Below are positions 20,608 through 28,876 of a DNA stretch of 63,043 nt, in pieces. The stretch covers positions 1-63,043 of the IMG/VR virus record IMGVR_UViG_3300036945_000174. One strand, 5' to 3'. The notes below the pieces were generated by a model. That model saw only the letters and a list, made by a program, of their open reading frames with translations. It ran no database searches and was not told the DNA's origin. Position 1 is the stretch's first letter. Each line of letters opens with the position of its first letter. The stretch comes from a virus. Position numbers and translations under genes: made by a program.

Positions 20608-21331
20608 TATCATTGAACAATTAAAGAATGACGCGAATTACTACGGTGATCTAGGCAAGCAGTTTCTATCTAACTCAGACATCGGAGACTTATTAAACAA
20701 TCCTAAGAACTTCAAGAAGAATACGGAGACCACTAAAGCAATGATCGAGGGTAGCTATTTTCACACTGCCGTACTGGAGCCAGAGAAGTTAGGAAACTTT
20801 AATGTCGTAGACGCGTCAAGCCGTAATACGAGTATCTATAAGGACGCGGTTAAGGAGTCTGGAGCTAGTATACTTATCCTTAGATCTGAAGTAGATGAGC
20901 TTAACAACCTTGTCAACACGATGAAGGGCAACCTTCACTTCTACGACAACATCTACAAGGCTGGTAATCAGTTCGAGGTGCCAAATGTTAAGGAGATATA
21001 TGGAGCTATGTGGAAGGGTAAGGCTGACATCGTGACCGACGAGATGATCATAGACATTAAGACGACGTCAAAGATATCAGAGTTTAGATACAGCGCAAAG
21101 AAGTACAACTACGATAGTCAGGCGTACCTATACCAAGAGTTCTTTGGTAAGCCGTTAGTTTTCTACGTGATAGACAAGGCGACCGGAATGCTAGGAGAGT
21201 TTACTTGTAGCGACGACTTCTTAGAGTCTGGACGAGTTAAGGTAATCTCGGCGATCGATCAGTACAATAAGTTCTTCGGTAAGGACGCATGGGCTGACAT
21301 AAACAATTATATCATTGAAGAAGAATTATAA
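20597..21331 (+). CDS. PD-(D/E)XK exonuclease, RecE/ExoVIII-like (244 aa)
   Basis: Matches the PDDEXK-like exonuclease VIII group (DUF3799). Seen: FLSNSDIGDLLNNPKNFKK, GSYFHTAVLEPEKL with the catalytic-region His, GKADIVTDEMIIDIKTT giving the D…D-x-K catalytic core, and YDSQAYLYQEFF (QxxxY motif). It would degrade the 5' strand at DNA ends to expose 3' single strands for annealing. No RecT/Erf annealase is recognised next to it. The DUF3127 protein just downstream may bind the single strands. Confidence 0.85.
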   Translation: MSTNIIEQLKNDANYYGDLGKQFLSNSDIGDLLNNPKNFKKNTETTKAMIEGSYFHTAVLEPEKLGNFNVVDASSRNTSIYKDAVKESGASILILRSEVDELNNLVNTMKGNLHFYDNIYKAGNQFEVPNVKEIYGAMWKGKADIVTDEMIIDIKTTSKISEFRYSAKKYNYDSQAYLYQEFFGKPLVFYVIDKATGMLGEFTCSDDFLESGRVKVISAIDQYNKFFGKDAWADINNYIIEEEL

Positions 21332-21352
21332 ATTAAATTAAATTAAATCAAC

Positions 21353-21643
21353 ATGGAAGTAAAAGGAAAAATCAAGTTCATCGGATCAACACAACAAGTA
21401 TCTGATAAGTTTTCAAAAAGAGAAATCGTAGTATCAACTGACGAGCAGTATCCACAACACATCAGCATTGAGTTCAATCAGGACAAGTGCGCGATACTAG
21501 ACAAGTATAGTGTTGGAGATGACGTAGAGGTTGGTATAAATCTCAAAGGTCGCGAGTGGACTAACCCACAAGGAGAGACCAAGTACTTCAACAGCATCCA
21601 AGGCTGGAACATTAAGAAGGAAGCGACTAACGACATCCCTTAA
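21353..21643 (+). CDS. DUF3127 OB-fold protein, ssDNA-binding candidate (96 aa)
   Basis: MEVKGKIKFIGSTQQVSDKF, then REIVVSTDEQYPQHISIEFNQ, VGDDVEVGINLKGREW and KYFNSIQGW match the DUF3127 family, an OB-fold group frequent in Bacteroidota phages beside recombination genes. Likely a single-strand binding protein. Followed by an intrinsic terminator. Confidence 0.85.
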   Translation: MEVKGKIKFIGSTQQVSDKFSKREIVVSTDEQYPQHISIEFNQDKCAILDKYSVGDDVEVGINLKGREWTNPQGETKYFNSIQGWNIKKEATNDIP

Positions 21644-21663
21644 TTAGACGTATCACACTCATC

Positions 21664-21690
21664 AGGCCTCGAGTGTTTCGGGGCCTTTTT
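21664..21690 (+). terminator. Intrinsic terminator after the recombination genes
   Basis: Stem AGGCCTC (21664-21670) with GGGGCCT (21680-21686), one G-U pair, 9-nt loop, then TTTTT. Partial read-through is probably needed for the primase-helicase gene 18 nt further, as no promoter is seen between. Confidence 0.85.
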
Positions 21691-21707
21691 AATTTAAATT
21701 TTAATCA

Positions 21708-24125
21708 ATGGTAACAATATTTGCTAATATAAAACAAACTGAGACGCCATTCTTTCGACCAATCGAAAAGATACTAGAACGCACCAGAGATGGTCACTCC
21801 AAGGAGCTAGTAGAAAAGATCCGAAAAGAAAAGGACAAGTCGCTCAGAAATATTATGAAGCAGTCACTACCAGCGATATGCTTCTCGGGTACATTTAATA
21901 AAAGACTCGACACCGCGCTAGTAGAACACAGTGGATATATATGCCTAGACTTTGATGGGTACGCTACAGCTAAGGAGATGAAGATGGAGAAGGATATACT
22001 GTCCACAGACAACTATGTTTACTCTGTGTTTATATCCCCATCAGGAGACGGACTGAAGGTACTCGTTAAGATACCTAAGGATCCAGATAATCATAAGAAC
22101 TACTTTAACGCACTAGAGAAGCACTTCGAATCTCCTCAGTTTGATAAGGCATGCAAGAACATATCGCGCGTATGCTACGAGTCATACGATCCAGCAATAT
22201 ACATCAACGAGGACTCTGAAGAGTGGACAGAGATAGCTGAGCACGAGTACGTTGAGAAGGAGAAGTTCAACTCCCAACCAACCATACCAATCACAAACGA
22301 GAATAAGATCGTTGACATCCTAATGAAGTGGTGGACAAAGAGGTACGGACTGGTAGATGGAGAGCGTAACAACAATGTGTTTATATTGGCATCAGCGTTC
22401 AACGAGTACGGGATATCTCAGTCACTGGCCGAGTATGTTATGAGTCAGTTTCAGGCTAAGGACTTTCCTATGTCTGAGATTAACACAGCTATTCAGTCTG
22501 CATATAGAAACACAAGTAAGCACGGTACAAAGTTCTACGAGGACGACGACAAGCTGGCTCAGGTACGTCAAAAGATTAAGAGAGGGGTGTCCAAGAAGGA
22601 TATTAAGTCTGAGCTTATGACTACAGCGCTAGATGAGAACACAATCGATACTGTGATTAGCACAATAGATCAGGACGAGTCGGCCAAGAAGTTCTGGACC
22701 AAGTCAGACAAGGGATCTATCAGTATAGTTCACTACCTATTCAAAGAGTTCTTAGAGGACAACGGGTTCTATAAGTTTACTCCGTCTGGTAGTAAGAGTT
22801 CTATATTCGTAAGGGTAACCAACAACCTCATCAACCACACATCTGACGATGAGATTAAGGACTTTGTTTTGACGTATCTAGAAGGACTTGACGACCTGTC
22901 GATCTATAACTACTTTGCTGATAAGACGCGCTTCTTTAAGGACGACTTCTTGTCGCTACTTACATCGGTTGACGTATCGTTCATGGAAGACGACAAGGAC
23001 AACGCGTACCTATACTATAGAAACTGCGCTGTAAATATCACTAAGGACAAGGTGAATATTATTGACTACCTAGATCTAGGCGGATACGTATGGAGCGATC
23101 AGGTTATCGATAGGGACTTTGATATATGTGAGGTTACGGACTGTGACTACAAGGTATTTATCTCTAATATATCTGGAGGTGACGAGAGTAGAATTAAGTC
23201 AATGGAGAGTACGATCGGATTCTTATTGCACGGGTACAAGAACTTTTCTTACTGCCCAGCTGTGATACTGAATGACGAGGTGATCACCGACAATCCAGAG
23301 GGTGGTACAGGTAAGGGATTGTTTGTTAATGCTGTATCTAAGATGAAGAATACCGCTTCGATCGATGGTAAGCGTTTCAACTTTGATAGTTCGTTCCCAT
23401 ACCAGACCATGTCGGTTGACACACAGGTACTATCGTTTGATGACGTTAAGAAGCACTTTGACTTTGAGAGATTGTTCTCCGTTATTACAGAGGGTATTAC
23501 AATTGAGAAGAAGAACAAGGACGCGATCAAGATACCATTTGATAAGTCGCCAAAGATTATCATCACAACCAACTACGCGATCAAGGGTAAGGGCAACTCA
23601 TTCGAGAGACGTAAATGGGAGTTAGAGTTCAAGCAGTTCTATACCAAGGAGTTTACGCCACAGGTTGAGTTCGGCAGGTTATTGTTTAGCGAGTGGGACG
23701 AGGATGAGTGGTGTCGATTCGATAACTACATGATCAACAACCTACAAGCCTACTTAACTACTGGACTAATCAAGAGTACGTTCGTTAACTTGAAGATCAG
23801 GAAGTTATCAGCTGAGACGTGCCATGAGTTTATTGATTGGTGTGGACTTATTGATGGTAAGGCGCATAGCGATAAGTTAAAGACCAACACTGTAATTTAT
23901 AAGCAGGACCTTTACGTTGACTTTATCCAAGACAATCCAGACTTTGCTCCTAAGGCCAAGATGACTATCTCTAGAAACATGTTCTACAAGTGGTTAGACT
24001 CGTACGGGGTATTTATATCTGGAGTACAGCCGATAGAGGGTAGAGACATGAACGGAAGATGGATAAAGTTTGTAGACAAACCGCAGACAGAAAAACCAAA
24101 AGATGAACCACAACTCTTATTCTGA
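21708..24125 (+). CDS. Replicative primase-helicase: VirE_N domain + SF3 helicase (805 aa)
   Basis: Residues ~1-180 match the BT4734/VirE N-terminal domain (FANIKQTETPFF…YICLDFDGY…VFISPSGDGLKVLV), thought to be primase-like. Residues ~200-270 resemble a primase C-terminal helical domain (GERNNNVFILASAFNEYGIS). Around 515-640 is a superfamily-3 helicase/DUF5906-like ATPase: ITDNPEGGTGKGLFVNAV (Walker A), TQVLSFDDVKKHFD (Walker B), KIIITTNYAIKG (sensor) and an arginine-rich FERRKWELEF. It would prime and unwind at the origin. With no phage DNA polymerase visible, it presumably recruits the host replisome. Confidence 0.9.
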   Translation: MVTIFANIKQTETPFFRPIEKILERTRDGHSKELVEKIRKEKDKSLRNIMKQSLPAICFSGTFNKRLDTALVEHSGYICLDFDGYATAKEMKMEKDILSTDNYVYSVFISPSGDGLKVLVKIPKDPDNHKNYFNALEKHFESPQFDKACKNISRVCYESYDPAIYINEDSEEWTEIAEHEYVEKEKFNSQPTIPITNENKIVDILMKWWTKRYGLVDGERNNNVFILASAFNEYGISQSLAEYVMSQFQAKDFPMSEINTAIQSAYRNTSKHGTKFYEDDDKLAQVRQKIKRGVSKKDIKSELMTTALDENTIDTVISTIDQDESAKKFWTKSDKGSISIVHYLFKEFLEDNGFYKFTPSGSKSSIFVRVTNNLINHTSDDEIKDFVLTYLEGLDDLSIYNYFADKTRFFKDDFLSLLTSVDVSFMEDDKDNAYLYYRNCAVNITKDKVNIIDYLDLGGYVWSDQVIDRDFDICEVTDCDYKVFISNISGGDESRIKSMESTIGFLLHGYKNFSYCPAVILNDEVITDNPEGGTGKGLFVNAVSKMKNTASIDGKRFNFDSSFPYQTMSVDTQVLSFDDVKKHFDFERLFSVITEGITIEKKNKDAIKIPFDKSPKIIITTNYAIKGKGNSFERRKWELEFKQFYTKEFTPQVEFGRLLFSEWDEDEWCRFDNYMINNLQAYLTTGLIKSTFVNLKIRKLSAETCHEFIDWCGLIDGKAHSDKLKTNTVIYKQDLYVDFIQDNPDFAPKAKMTISRNMFYKWLDSYGVFISGVQPIEGRDMNGRWIKFVDKPQTEKPKDEPQLLF

Positions 24126-24360
24126 TGCTAAAAAGTGTATAGAACTCGACTATCAAGTTTATATTAAACCAATTGATGGTCAGTTCTGTATCGCTATTAG
24201 AAGAGGAGGTATATCTTCTTGCGGTAAAGATTGGCATAGAGAGAATGGTAACGAGTATACCAGTACCGAAGTGCTTGGATCTATGAGGTACAAAACAGTT
24301 CAAAAGGCTGAAGAAAAATTAAGCGAGGTTTATAAATACATAGTGAATAAATATAGTTGA
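24103..24360 (+). CDS. Hypothetical protein (85 aa)
   Basis: MNHNSYSDAKKCIELDYQVY, small alpha/beta protein with two central Cys-containing strands. It overlaps the primase-helicase by 23 nt. No family recognised. Confidence 0.65.
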   Translation: MNHNSYSDAKKCIELDYQVYIKPIDGQFCIAIRRGGISSCGKDWHRENGNEYTSTEVLGSMRYKTVQKAEEKLSEVYKYIVNKYS

Positions 24361-24364
24361 AATT

Positions 24365-24844
24365 ATGGAAAAAGTGTTTAAAAAATATAAAGATTTTTAC
24401 ATAAGTAATTACGGAGATGTGATAGGTAAACGTGGTAATGTATTAAAAAACATTAAAAAGAAAGACGGATATTTAGCAGTTAATATTTACATTGATGGAG
24501 TTAGGAAACAAATGAAAATTCATAGATTAGTAGCATTATCGCATATATTAAATCCAGAAGACAAACCTCAAGTAAACCATATTAATGGAATAAAGACTGA
24601 CAATAGAGTAGAGAATCTCGAATGGTGTAGCCCTTCAGAAAATTCAATACATGCATATAAAAACGGACTAATTAATTCAGGAGAAACCCATTCTATGTCT
24701 AAGTTAAATAGATCAGAAGTTGAGAAATTAAAAAAAGAAAACTTAAAAGGAATTTATTTTCAGAGAGAATTAGCAGAATTATTTGGAATAAGTCAAACTC
24801 AAGTTGGCAAGATAATTAATAATAAATCATGGAGGTATAAATAA
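24365..24844 (+). CDS. NUMOD4-HNH homing endonuclease (159 aa)
   Basis: An N-terminal NUMOD4-type segment (YKDFYISNYGDVIGKRGNVL) precedes the HNH core: HRLVALSHILNPEDKPQVNHINGIKTDNRVENLEW, with catalytic His pairs and the Asn. A C-terminal helix-turn-helix (RELAELFGISQTQVGKIINN) provides DNA recognition. Free-standing phage homing enzyme. Much more AT-rich than the primase-helicase gene, consistent with recent insertion. Confidence 0.9.
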   Translation: MEKVFKKYKDFYISNYGDVIGKRGNVLKNIKKKDGYLAVNIYIDGVRKQMKIHRLVALSHILNPEDKPQVNHINGIKTDNRVENLEWCSPSENSIHAYKNGLINSGETHSMSKLNRSEVEKLKKENLKGIYFQRELAELFGISQTQVGKIINNKSWRYK

Positions 24845-24845
24845 T

Positions 24846-25028
24846 ATGAAACTAACACTAGAAAGTTACAGCAAAAAATATTCGGTAGAGACCCAAGGGG
24901 ACGATTTAGATATCAATGAGTATATCGATATTGTGACTGGATTGTTAATTCAATCAGGATTCCATAGAAATACAATCAAAGAAGCTATAGTAGAACTAGC
25001 TCAAGAATTTAATGAAGAGGTTTCTTAA
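24846..25028 (+). CDS. Hypothetical protein (60 aa)
   Basis: MKLTLESYSKKYSVETQGDD, then acidic INEYIDIVTGLLIQSGF. This start (LESYSKKYSVET) is frequent in small Bacteroidota phage proteins of unknown function. Overlaps the next gene by 17 nt. Confidence 0.7.
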   Translation: MKLTLESYSKKYSVETQGDDLDINEYIDIVTGLLIQSGFHRNTIKEAIVELAQEFNEEVS

Positions 25029-25203
25029 GTACACCATAGTATGGATAGCAAGTAACCTGGCTATACCATTCTGGGTAGTAGGTCACGTGCACTTATCTAT
25101 TAATGTTTACGAGGACATACGAGAGATCGTCGCTTCATTCGGCATGAATATTTTAGTATTAATAGGATTTTTAATTCAGTATAAAGATGAAGACAGGAAT
25201 TGA
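25012..25203 (+). CDS. Small membrane protein (63 aa)
   Basis: Two hydrophobic segments (TIVWIASNLAIPFWVVG and ASFGMNILVLIGFLI) with a charged middle. No family recognised. Overlaps both neighbours by 17 nt. Confidence 0.65.
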   Translation: MKRFLKYTIVWIASNLAIPFWVVGHVHLSINVYEDIREIVASFGMNILVLIGFLIQYKDEDRN

Positions 25204-25513
25204 ATTATCATTAACACTACAGCTAGCACTGGAGTTAATGGACGAGATGAGGTTGAAAGGTAAAACAAAGAACCTAGCGAACCTACTCAAGAACGATATT
25301 GAAAAGGACGTCATATACAACTACAACGTAATGTATAAGAATGATCCTCAGATGGTGACCAACCTAATGAACTCTAGACACAGACTAATAAGTCAGATAG
25401 CGGAGTTTGACGAGCCTGATCTATTACTACTGTCACACGTTATTAATCACGTAGTAGATAACATAGATAAGGCCAGAGAGAACAGAGTATTATTTTTAAA
25501 CGAACTACTATGA
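25187..25513 (+). CDS. Hypothetical helical protein (108 aa)
   Basis: MKTGIELSLTLQLALELMDE, almost wholly helical, neutral to slightly acidic. No family recognised. ATGA-type overlap with the next gene. Confidence 0.7.
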   Translation: MKTGIELSLTLQLALELMDEMRLKGKTKNLANLLKNDIEKDVIYNYNVMYKNDPQMVTNLMNSRHRLISQIAEFDEPDLLLLSHVINHVVDNIDKARENRVLFLNELL

Positions 25514-25884
25514 CACTAAACTACAGAGAGGTAGCGTTTGTACTTAACAAACCTTCCGCAGAAATTAAAACAAAGTTTCAGGATTTATTAAAAATAGATA
25601 AGGTATCTATTAAGGATGAGGTACACGTAGACATGTTATCATGGCAGTTCGGAAACATTAAGTCAGTAGATCAAAGGTACGATGGATTACCATTATTCCC
25701 TTTCTATTTACGAGAATGTAAGAAGTCATTTAGGAATTATTTAAATGAAAAATCATGCATCAAGGCCAAAAAATTTACAGGTGGACGTACTATATTTTAT
25801 AAGACATTAACACCAGAAGAGATTGAGTTTTGCAATAATAATCTAGCCTATAAATACAAAGAGGTATATGGAAAAAAAGCTTAG
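25510..25884 (+). CDS. Hypothetical protein upstream of helicase (124 aa)
   Basis: MTLNYREVAFVLNKPSAEIK then a basic domain (FPFYLRECKKSFRNYLNEKS) suggestive of nucleic-acid binding. No family recognised. It overlaps the helicase gene by 17 nt, implying coordinated function. Confidence 0.65.
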   Translation: MTLNYREVAFVLNKPSAEIKTKFQDLLKIDKVSIKDEVHVDMLSWQFGNIKSVDQRYDGLPLFPFYLRECKKSFRNYLNEKSCIKAKKFTGGRTIFYKTLTPEEIEFCNNNLAYKYKEVYGKKA

Positions 25885-27100
25885 AGATTATCAGGTAGAC
25901 ATAGCAAATAAGGCTATTAAGATTTTAAAAGTAAACAAAATTGTTTATTTAGCAGCAGAGGTTCGTTGTGGCAAGACGCTTATGGCGCTTGAAACTGCTA
26001 AGTTATTCGGGGCTAACAAGGTGTTATTCCTTACTAAGAAAAAAGCAATTAGTTCTATCGTTGGAGACTATAATGACTTCAATTATGCACAGCACTTTTC
26101 TTTAGAGGTAATGAATGATGAGTCCATGCACAAACTTATAGGTGATTACGACCTTGTAGTGCACGACGAGAGCCATAGGTTTGGATCATTCCCTAAGCCA
26201 GGTGTTGGAGCTAAGACATTCAAGAAGATGTTTGCTAGTCTACCAATGATATTCCTAAGCGGAACCATGAGTCCTGAGAGTTATAGTCAGTTGTACCATC
26301 AGTTCTGGGTTTCTAACGCATCACCGTTTAGGAAGTATACTAACTTCTATAAATGGGCTAATGACTTCGTAAAGATTAAGAAAAAGTATTTAGGATCGCA
26401 TGAGGTTAACGACTACTCAGATGCCGACAGAGAAAAAGTGATGAGTGTGATAAAAGATTACGTCATCACCTTTACACAGGAGCAGGCCGGATTTAGTTCT
26501 GAAATCGAGGAGGAGATACTTTATGTATTGATGAGTCCGCTAACATACAGCATGTGTAGTCGATTAAAAAAGGATTTGGTAGTCGAAGGTAAGGAGGAAG
26601 TTATTTTAACTGATACACCAGTTAAATTACAGCAGAAGCTACACCAGATGTACTCAGGTACGGTTAAGTTCGAGTCTGGTAACTCCATGGTGTTTGATAC
26701 CTCTAAGGCTGGGTTTATAAAAAATAGGTTTTATGGTAACAAGATAGGTATATTCTATAAGTTTAAGGCAGAGTTAGACGCACTAAAGGAAGTATTCAAG
26801 GATAAATTGACAACTGACATCGACGAGTTTAACGAAACTGACAAGTCTATAGCGTTACAGATCGTATCGGGACGTGAGGGGATTAGTCTTAGAAACGCTG
26901 AGTATTTAGTGTTCTACAATATCGACTTCTCTGCAACCAGCTACTGGCAGGCACGTGATAGGATGACCACTATGGACCGAAAGTTTAATAAAGTCTACTG
27001 GATATTTGCTCAGGGCGGTATAGAGTCGCATGTGTATAAACAAGTACTTAACAAAAAGAACTTTACGTTATCACATTTTAAGGCTGTAGCCTTAAAGTAG
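25868..27100 (+). CDS. Superfamily 2 DNA/RNA helicase (410 aa)
   Basis: Motif I YLAAEVRCGKTLMALE (Walker A), motif II VVHDESHRFG (DESH in place of DEAH), motif III IFLSGTMSP, and a C-terminal motif V/VI LQIVSGREGISLRNAEYL…YWQARDRMTT. Compact for SF2, without accessory domains, like many phage D11-type helicases. It would remodel forks or assist recombination. Confidence 0.88.
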   Translation: MEKKLRDYQVDIANKAIKILKVNKIVYLAAEVRCGKTLMALETAKLFGANKVLFLTKKKAISSIVGDYNDFNYAQHFSLEVMNDESMHKLIGDYDLVVHDESHRFGSFPKPGVGAKTFKKMFASLPMIFLSGTMSPESYSQLYHQFWVSNASPFRKYTNFYKWANDFVKIKKKYLGSHEVNDYSDADREKVMSVIKDYVITFTQEQAGFSSEIEEEILYVLMSPLTYSMCSRLKKDLVVEGKEEVILTDTPVKLQQKLHQMYSGTVKFESGNSMVFDTSKAGFIKNRFYGNKIGIFYKFKAELDALKEVFKDKLTTDIDEFNETDKSIALQIVSGREGISLRNAEYLVFYNIDFSATSYWQARDRMTTMDRKFNKVYWIFAQGGIESHVYKQVLNKKNFTLSHFKAVALK

Positions 27101-27126
27101 TTACGGTAACGTAAGGTTATAACCTT
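27077..27126 (+). repeat. Three consecutive palindromes at the helicase 3' end
   Basis: TTTAAGGCT-GT-AGCCTTAAA (27077-27096), GTTAC-G-GTAAC (27100-27110) and AAGGTTATAACCTT (27113-27126) follow one another, the first overlapping the helicase stop. The first and third share AAGG…CCTT. They may terminate or process the transcript or form protein sites. There is no long T run, so simple termination is doubtful. Confidence 0.6.
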
Positions 27127-27133
27127 AAAAATT

Positions 27134-27355
27134 ATGACAGAAAAAGAAAAAGCAAAAGAATTAATTGATAAGTTTGCTCCTTATTGCAATTTTAAAAGTC
27201 ATTATGATGATTCTATAGATATGGACATGCGTTTAAGATACGCTAAACAATGTGCATTAATAGCAGTTGATTTAGTATTAGATAATTTAGAAGACCATAC
27301 AGGAGAAGATATTAAGTATTGGCAAGAAGTTAAACAAGAAATAGAAAACTTATGA
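27134..27355 (+). CDS. Conserved small phage protein (73 aa)
   Basis: MTEKEKAKELIDKFAPYCNF, then MRLRYAKQCALIAVDLVLDNLE and a TGEDIKYWQEVKQEIENL end. This pattern (AKELxxKF…AKQCALIAVDEI) is widespread in Bacteroidota phages, function unknown. ATGA overlap with the next gene. Confidence 0.8.
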   Translation: MTEKEKAKELIDKFAPYCNFKSHYDDSIDMDMRLRYAKQCALIAVDLVLDNLEDHTGEDIKYWQEVKQEIENL

Positions 27356-27441
27356 AGTATTTAGTTATAATTGCACTATACGAACTAATAAGATCAAAAC
27401 TGATTTGGCTATGGTATTACTTAATAAATAAAGGTAAATAA
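27352..27441 (+). CDS. Tiny membrane protein (29 aa)
   Basis: MKYLVIIALYELIRSKLIWL then a short aromatic end; one membrane-associated helix. Coupled by ATGA upstream, and its TAA shares a base with the next ATG. Function unknown. Confidence 0.55.
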   Translation: MKYLVIIALYELIRSKLIWLWYYLINKGK

Positions 27442-27635
27442 TGAGGCCACTACACAAATTTAATAACTGCGACGGAGCCACTCTGTGCAACAACTGTAGA
27501 GCTATAATTAATTTAGGATTCACTGACACATTATACTGTAATAAATGTAAAGGGTATGGCAAGCAAGCATCAAGCGAAAGTAAAGAAGAAGTACGAGAAC
27601 GAGGGCTGGATAGTGATAAACACGATAAAGCTTAG
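27441..27635 (+). CDS. Zinc-ribbon-like small protein (64 aa)
   Basis: CNNC (near residue 16) and CNKC (near 33) form a four-Cys zinc ribbon after MRPLHKFNNCDGATLCNNCR. The last 25 residues are read in the overlap with the nuclease gene. Probably nucleic-acid binding, no family recognised. Confidence 0.65.
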   Translation: MRPLHKFNNCDGATLCNNCRAIINLGFTDTLYCNKCKGYGKQASSESKEEVRERGLDSDKHDKA

Positions 27636-27810
27636 CGTTAGTGGTTATCCAGATCTGTTCTGCTTCAAGGACGGAAGAACTATTTTTATAGAGTGCAAGG
27701 AGGGTGGAGACACGCTAAAGCCACTACAGAAGTTTAGAATAGATGAATTAATTAAACAAGGTTTTGAGGCGTTCTGCCTACACGACACTAAAGGAAAGAT
27801 ATACCCATGA
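27556..27810 (+). CDS. VRR-NUC domain nuclease (84 aa)
   Basis: GYPDLFCFKDGRTIFIECKEGGDTL contains the PD-xn-ExK catalytic core of VRR-NUC endonucleases, followed by KPLQKFRIDELIKQGFEAFCL. Minimal stand-alone phage form, likely a structure-specific (Holliday junction or flap) nuclease. It overlaps the zinc-ribbon gene by 80 nt. Confidence 0.9.
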   Translation: MASKHQAKVKKKYENEGWIVINTIKLSVSGYPDLFCFKDGRTIFIECKEGGDTLKPLQKFRIDELIKQGFEAFCLHDTKGKIYP

Positions 27811-28253
27811 AAAATAAACTAACACAACAAGAGATTACAGATATATCTTCAAAAGTTAAGAAGTATGTTATGTTTGAGTTTAATTTAGACTTAAATTCAA
27901 AGAGCAGGAAGATGGAGTACATAGACGCTAGATCAATATACTATAAGATACTATACGACTTTTATAGTATGACGTACGAAGAGATAGCATCTACTGTTGA
28001 TAAGACGCACGCTACAGTACTCGGATCGGTGTATAACTTTAGGTACCATATAGAGCCTGACAATATTAAAAGACAGAAGTACTTAAAGATACTTCTAGCT
28101 CTTAATCTGATATCAGAAGATGAGAAGGAGTATATGAACTTATCAAATAAAAATGCGAAGCTATCTAAACTTTATAAGATAGTAAGCAGAGTTCCAGAGG
28201 ATAAGGTTGACTTTTTTTACGAAAAGATACACACATTGTTAGAATATTGCTAA
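27807..28253 (+). CDS. DnaA domain IV-like DNA-binding protein (148 aa)
   Basis: IDARSIYYKILYDFYSMTYEEIASTVDKTHATVLGSV resembles the helix-turn-helix of the DnaA C-terminal domain (the AxxRxI…TYxxIGxxxxRxHxTVL pattern). There is no AAA+ domain. Such truncated DnaA-like proteins occur in Bacteroidota phages and may bind the phage origin or redirect host initiation. ATGA overlap with the nuclease gene. Confidence 0.7.
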   Translation: MKNKLTQQEITDISSKVKKYVMFEFNLDLNSKSRKMEYIDARSIYYKILYDFYSMTYEEIASTVDKTHATVLGSVYNFRYHIEPDNIKRQKYLKILLALNLISEDEKEYMNLSNKNAKLSKLYKIVSRVPEDKVDFFYEKIHTLLEYC

Positions 28254-28272
28254 TAAATGTTAGTAAGTTATT

Positions 28273-28280
28273 TACATTTG
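28273..28280 (+). promoter_or_regulatory. -7 promoter box TACATTTG
   Basis: TACATTTG in the 61-nt gap after the DnaA-like gene, 34 nt before ATG 28315. It fits TAnnTTTG. No strong -33 box, so moderate support. Confidence 0.5.
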
Positions 28281-28314
28281 CTTAAATATATAAGATAATT
28301 TTACAAACAAAAAC

Positions 28315-28464
28315 ATGAAAAATATTGAACAGATTATCAAGGACATAAACGATCAAACAGATGCGCTGTATGAAGGAATGTGTGATTCAGAAAAACAAGA
28401 GGTACTTGACGCCATAAATGAATTAAGAAAAATTTTAACTTATATCGAACATGAAAACAATTAA
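28315..28464 (+). CDS. Small acidic helical protein (49 aa)
   Basis: MKNIEQIIKDINDQTDALYE then a second helix to the end. A short helical-hairpin protein. It overlaps the next gene by 14 nt. No family recognised. Confidence 0.65.
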   Translation: MKNIEQIIKDINDQTDALYEGMCDSEKQEVLDAINELRKILTYIEHENN

Positions 28465-28876
28465 AAAAGGACAACAGTACAGATGTATTAAGGATTATAT
28501 AATGGATGACGGCACACTAGCGTATAAATCTGGATGGACGTATGAAGCCACAGGTAAAAATATACTACCTTCTTTGTTTGATCCAACACATCAGATGGAT
28601 AAGTCAGATGATTTTAAAGATCACTTCAAGAGAGTAAAAAACAACCCAGAGGCTTATATACAGAACATTCCTGTAATATTTGATACCGTAAAGGTAGACT
28701 CTGTTGTTGAGTCGGTTATAAAAAAATTTAAGAGTAGATCTGATGTGGGAATCAAAAAGTATGGTACCACACTAGCGGGAAATGATAAATTAACAACGCT
28801 ACAATGGATAGATGAGGCTCAAGCTGAAGCTATGGATTTCTGTTTGTATTTGGAACGTCTTAAAAAAGAATTTTAA
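28451..28876 (+). CDS. Conserved phage protein with MazG-like C-terminal helices (141 aa)
   Basis: The N-terminal ~55 residues look like a small beta domain (KGQQYRCIKDYIMDDGTLAY). The C-terminal ~55 residues (RSDVGIKKYGTTLAGNDKLTT…AQAEAMDFCLYLERLKK) match the R…GxxKYG(T)TL…ExxDxxxYL pattern of small phage proteins related to nucleotide pyrophosphohydrolases. Enzymatic function is uncertain. Confidence 0.7.
   Translation: MKTIKKGQQYRCIKDYIMDDGTLAYKSGWTYEATGKNILPSLFDPTHQMDKSDDFKDHFKRVKNNPEAYIQNIPVIFDTVKVDSVVESVIKKFKSRSDVGIKKYGTTLAGNDKLTTLQWIDEAQAEAMDFCLYLERLKKEF

Noticed and set aside
21650-21690. Minus-strand CTGATGA near 21657
   Set aside because: No GAAA or stem II/III partner is present. 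The sequence belongs to the terminator hairpin region.
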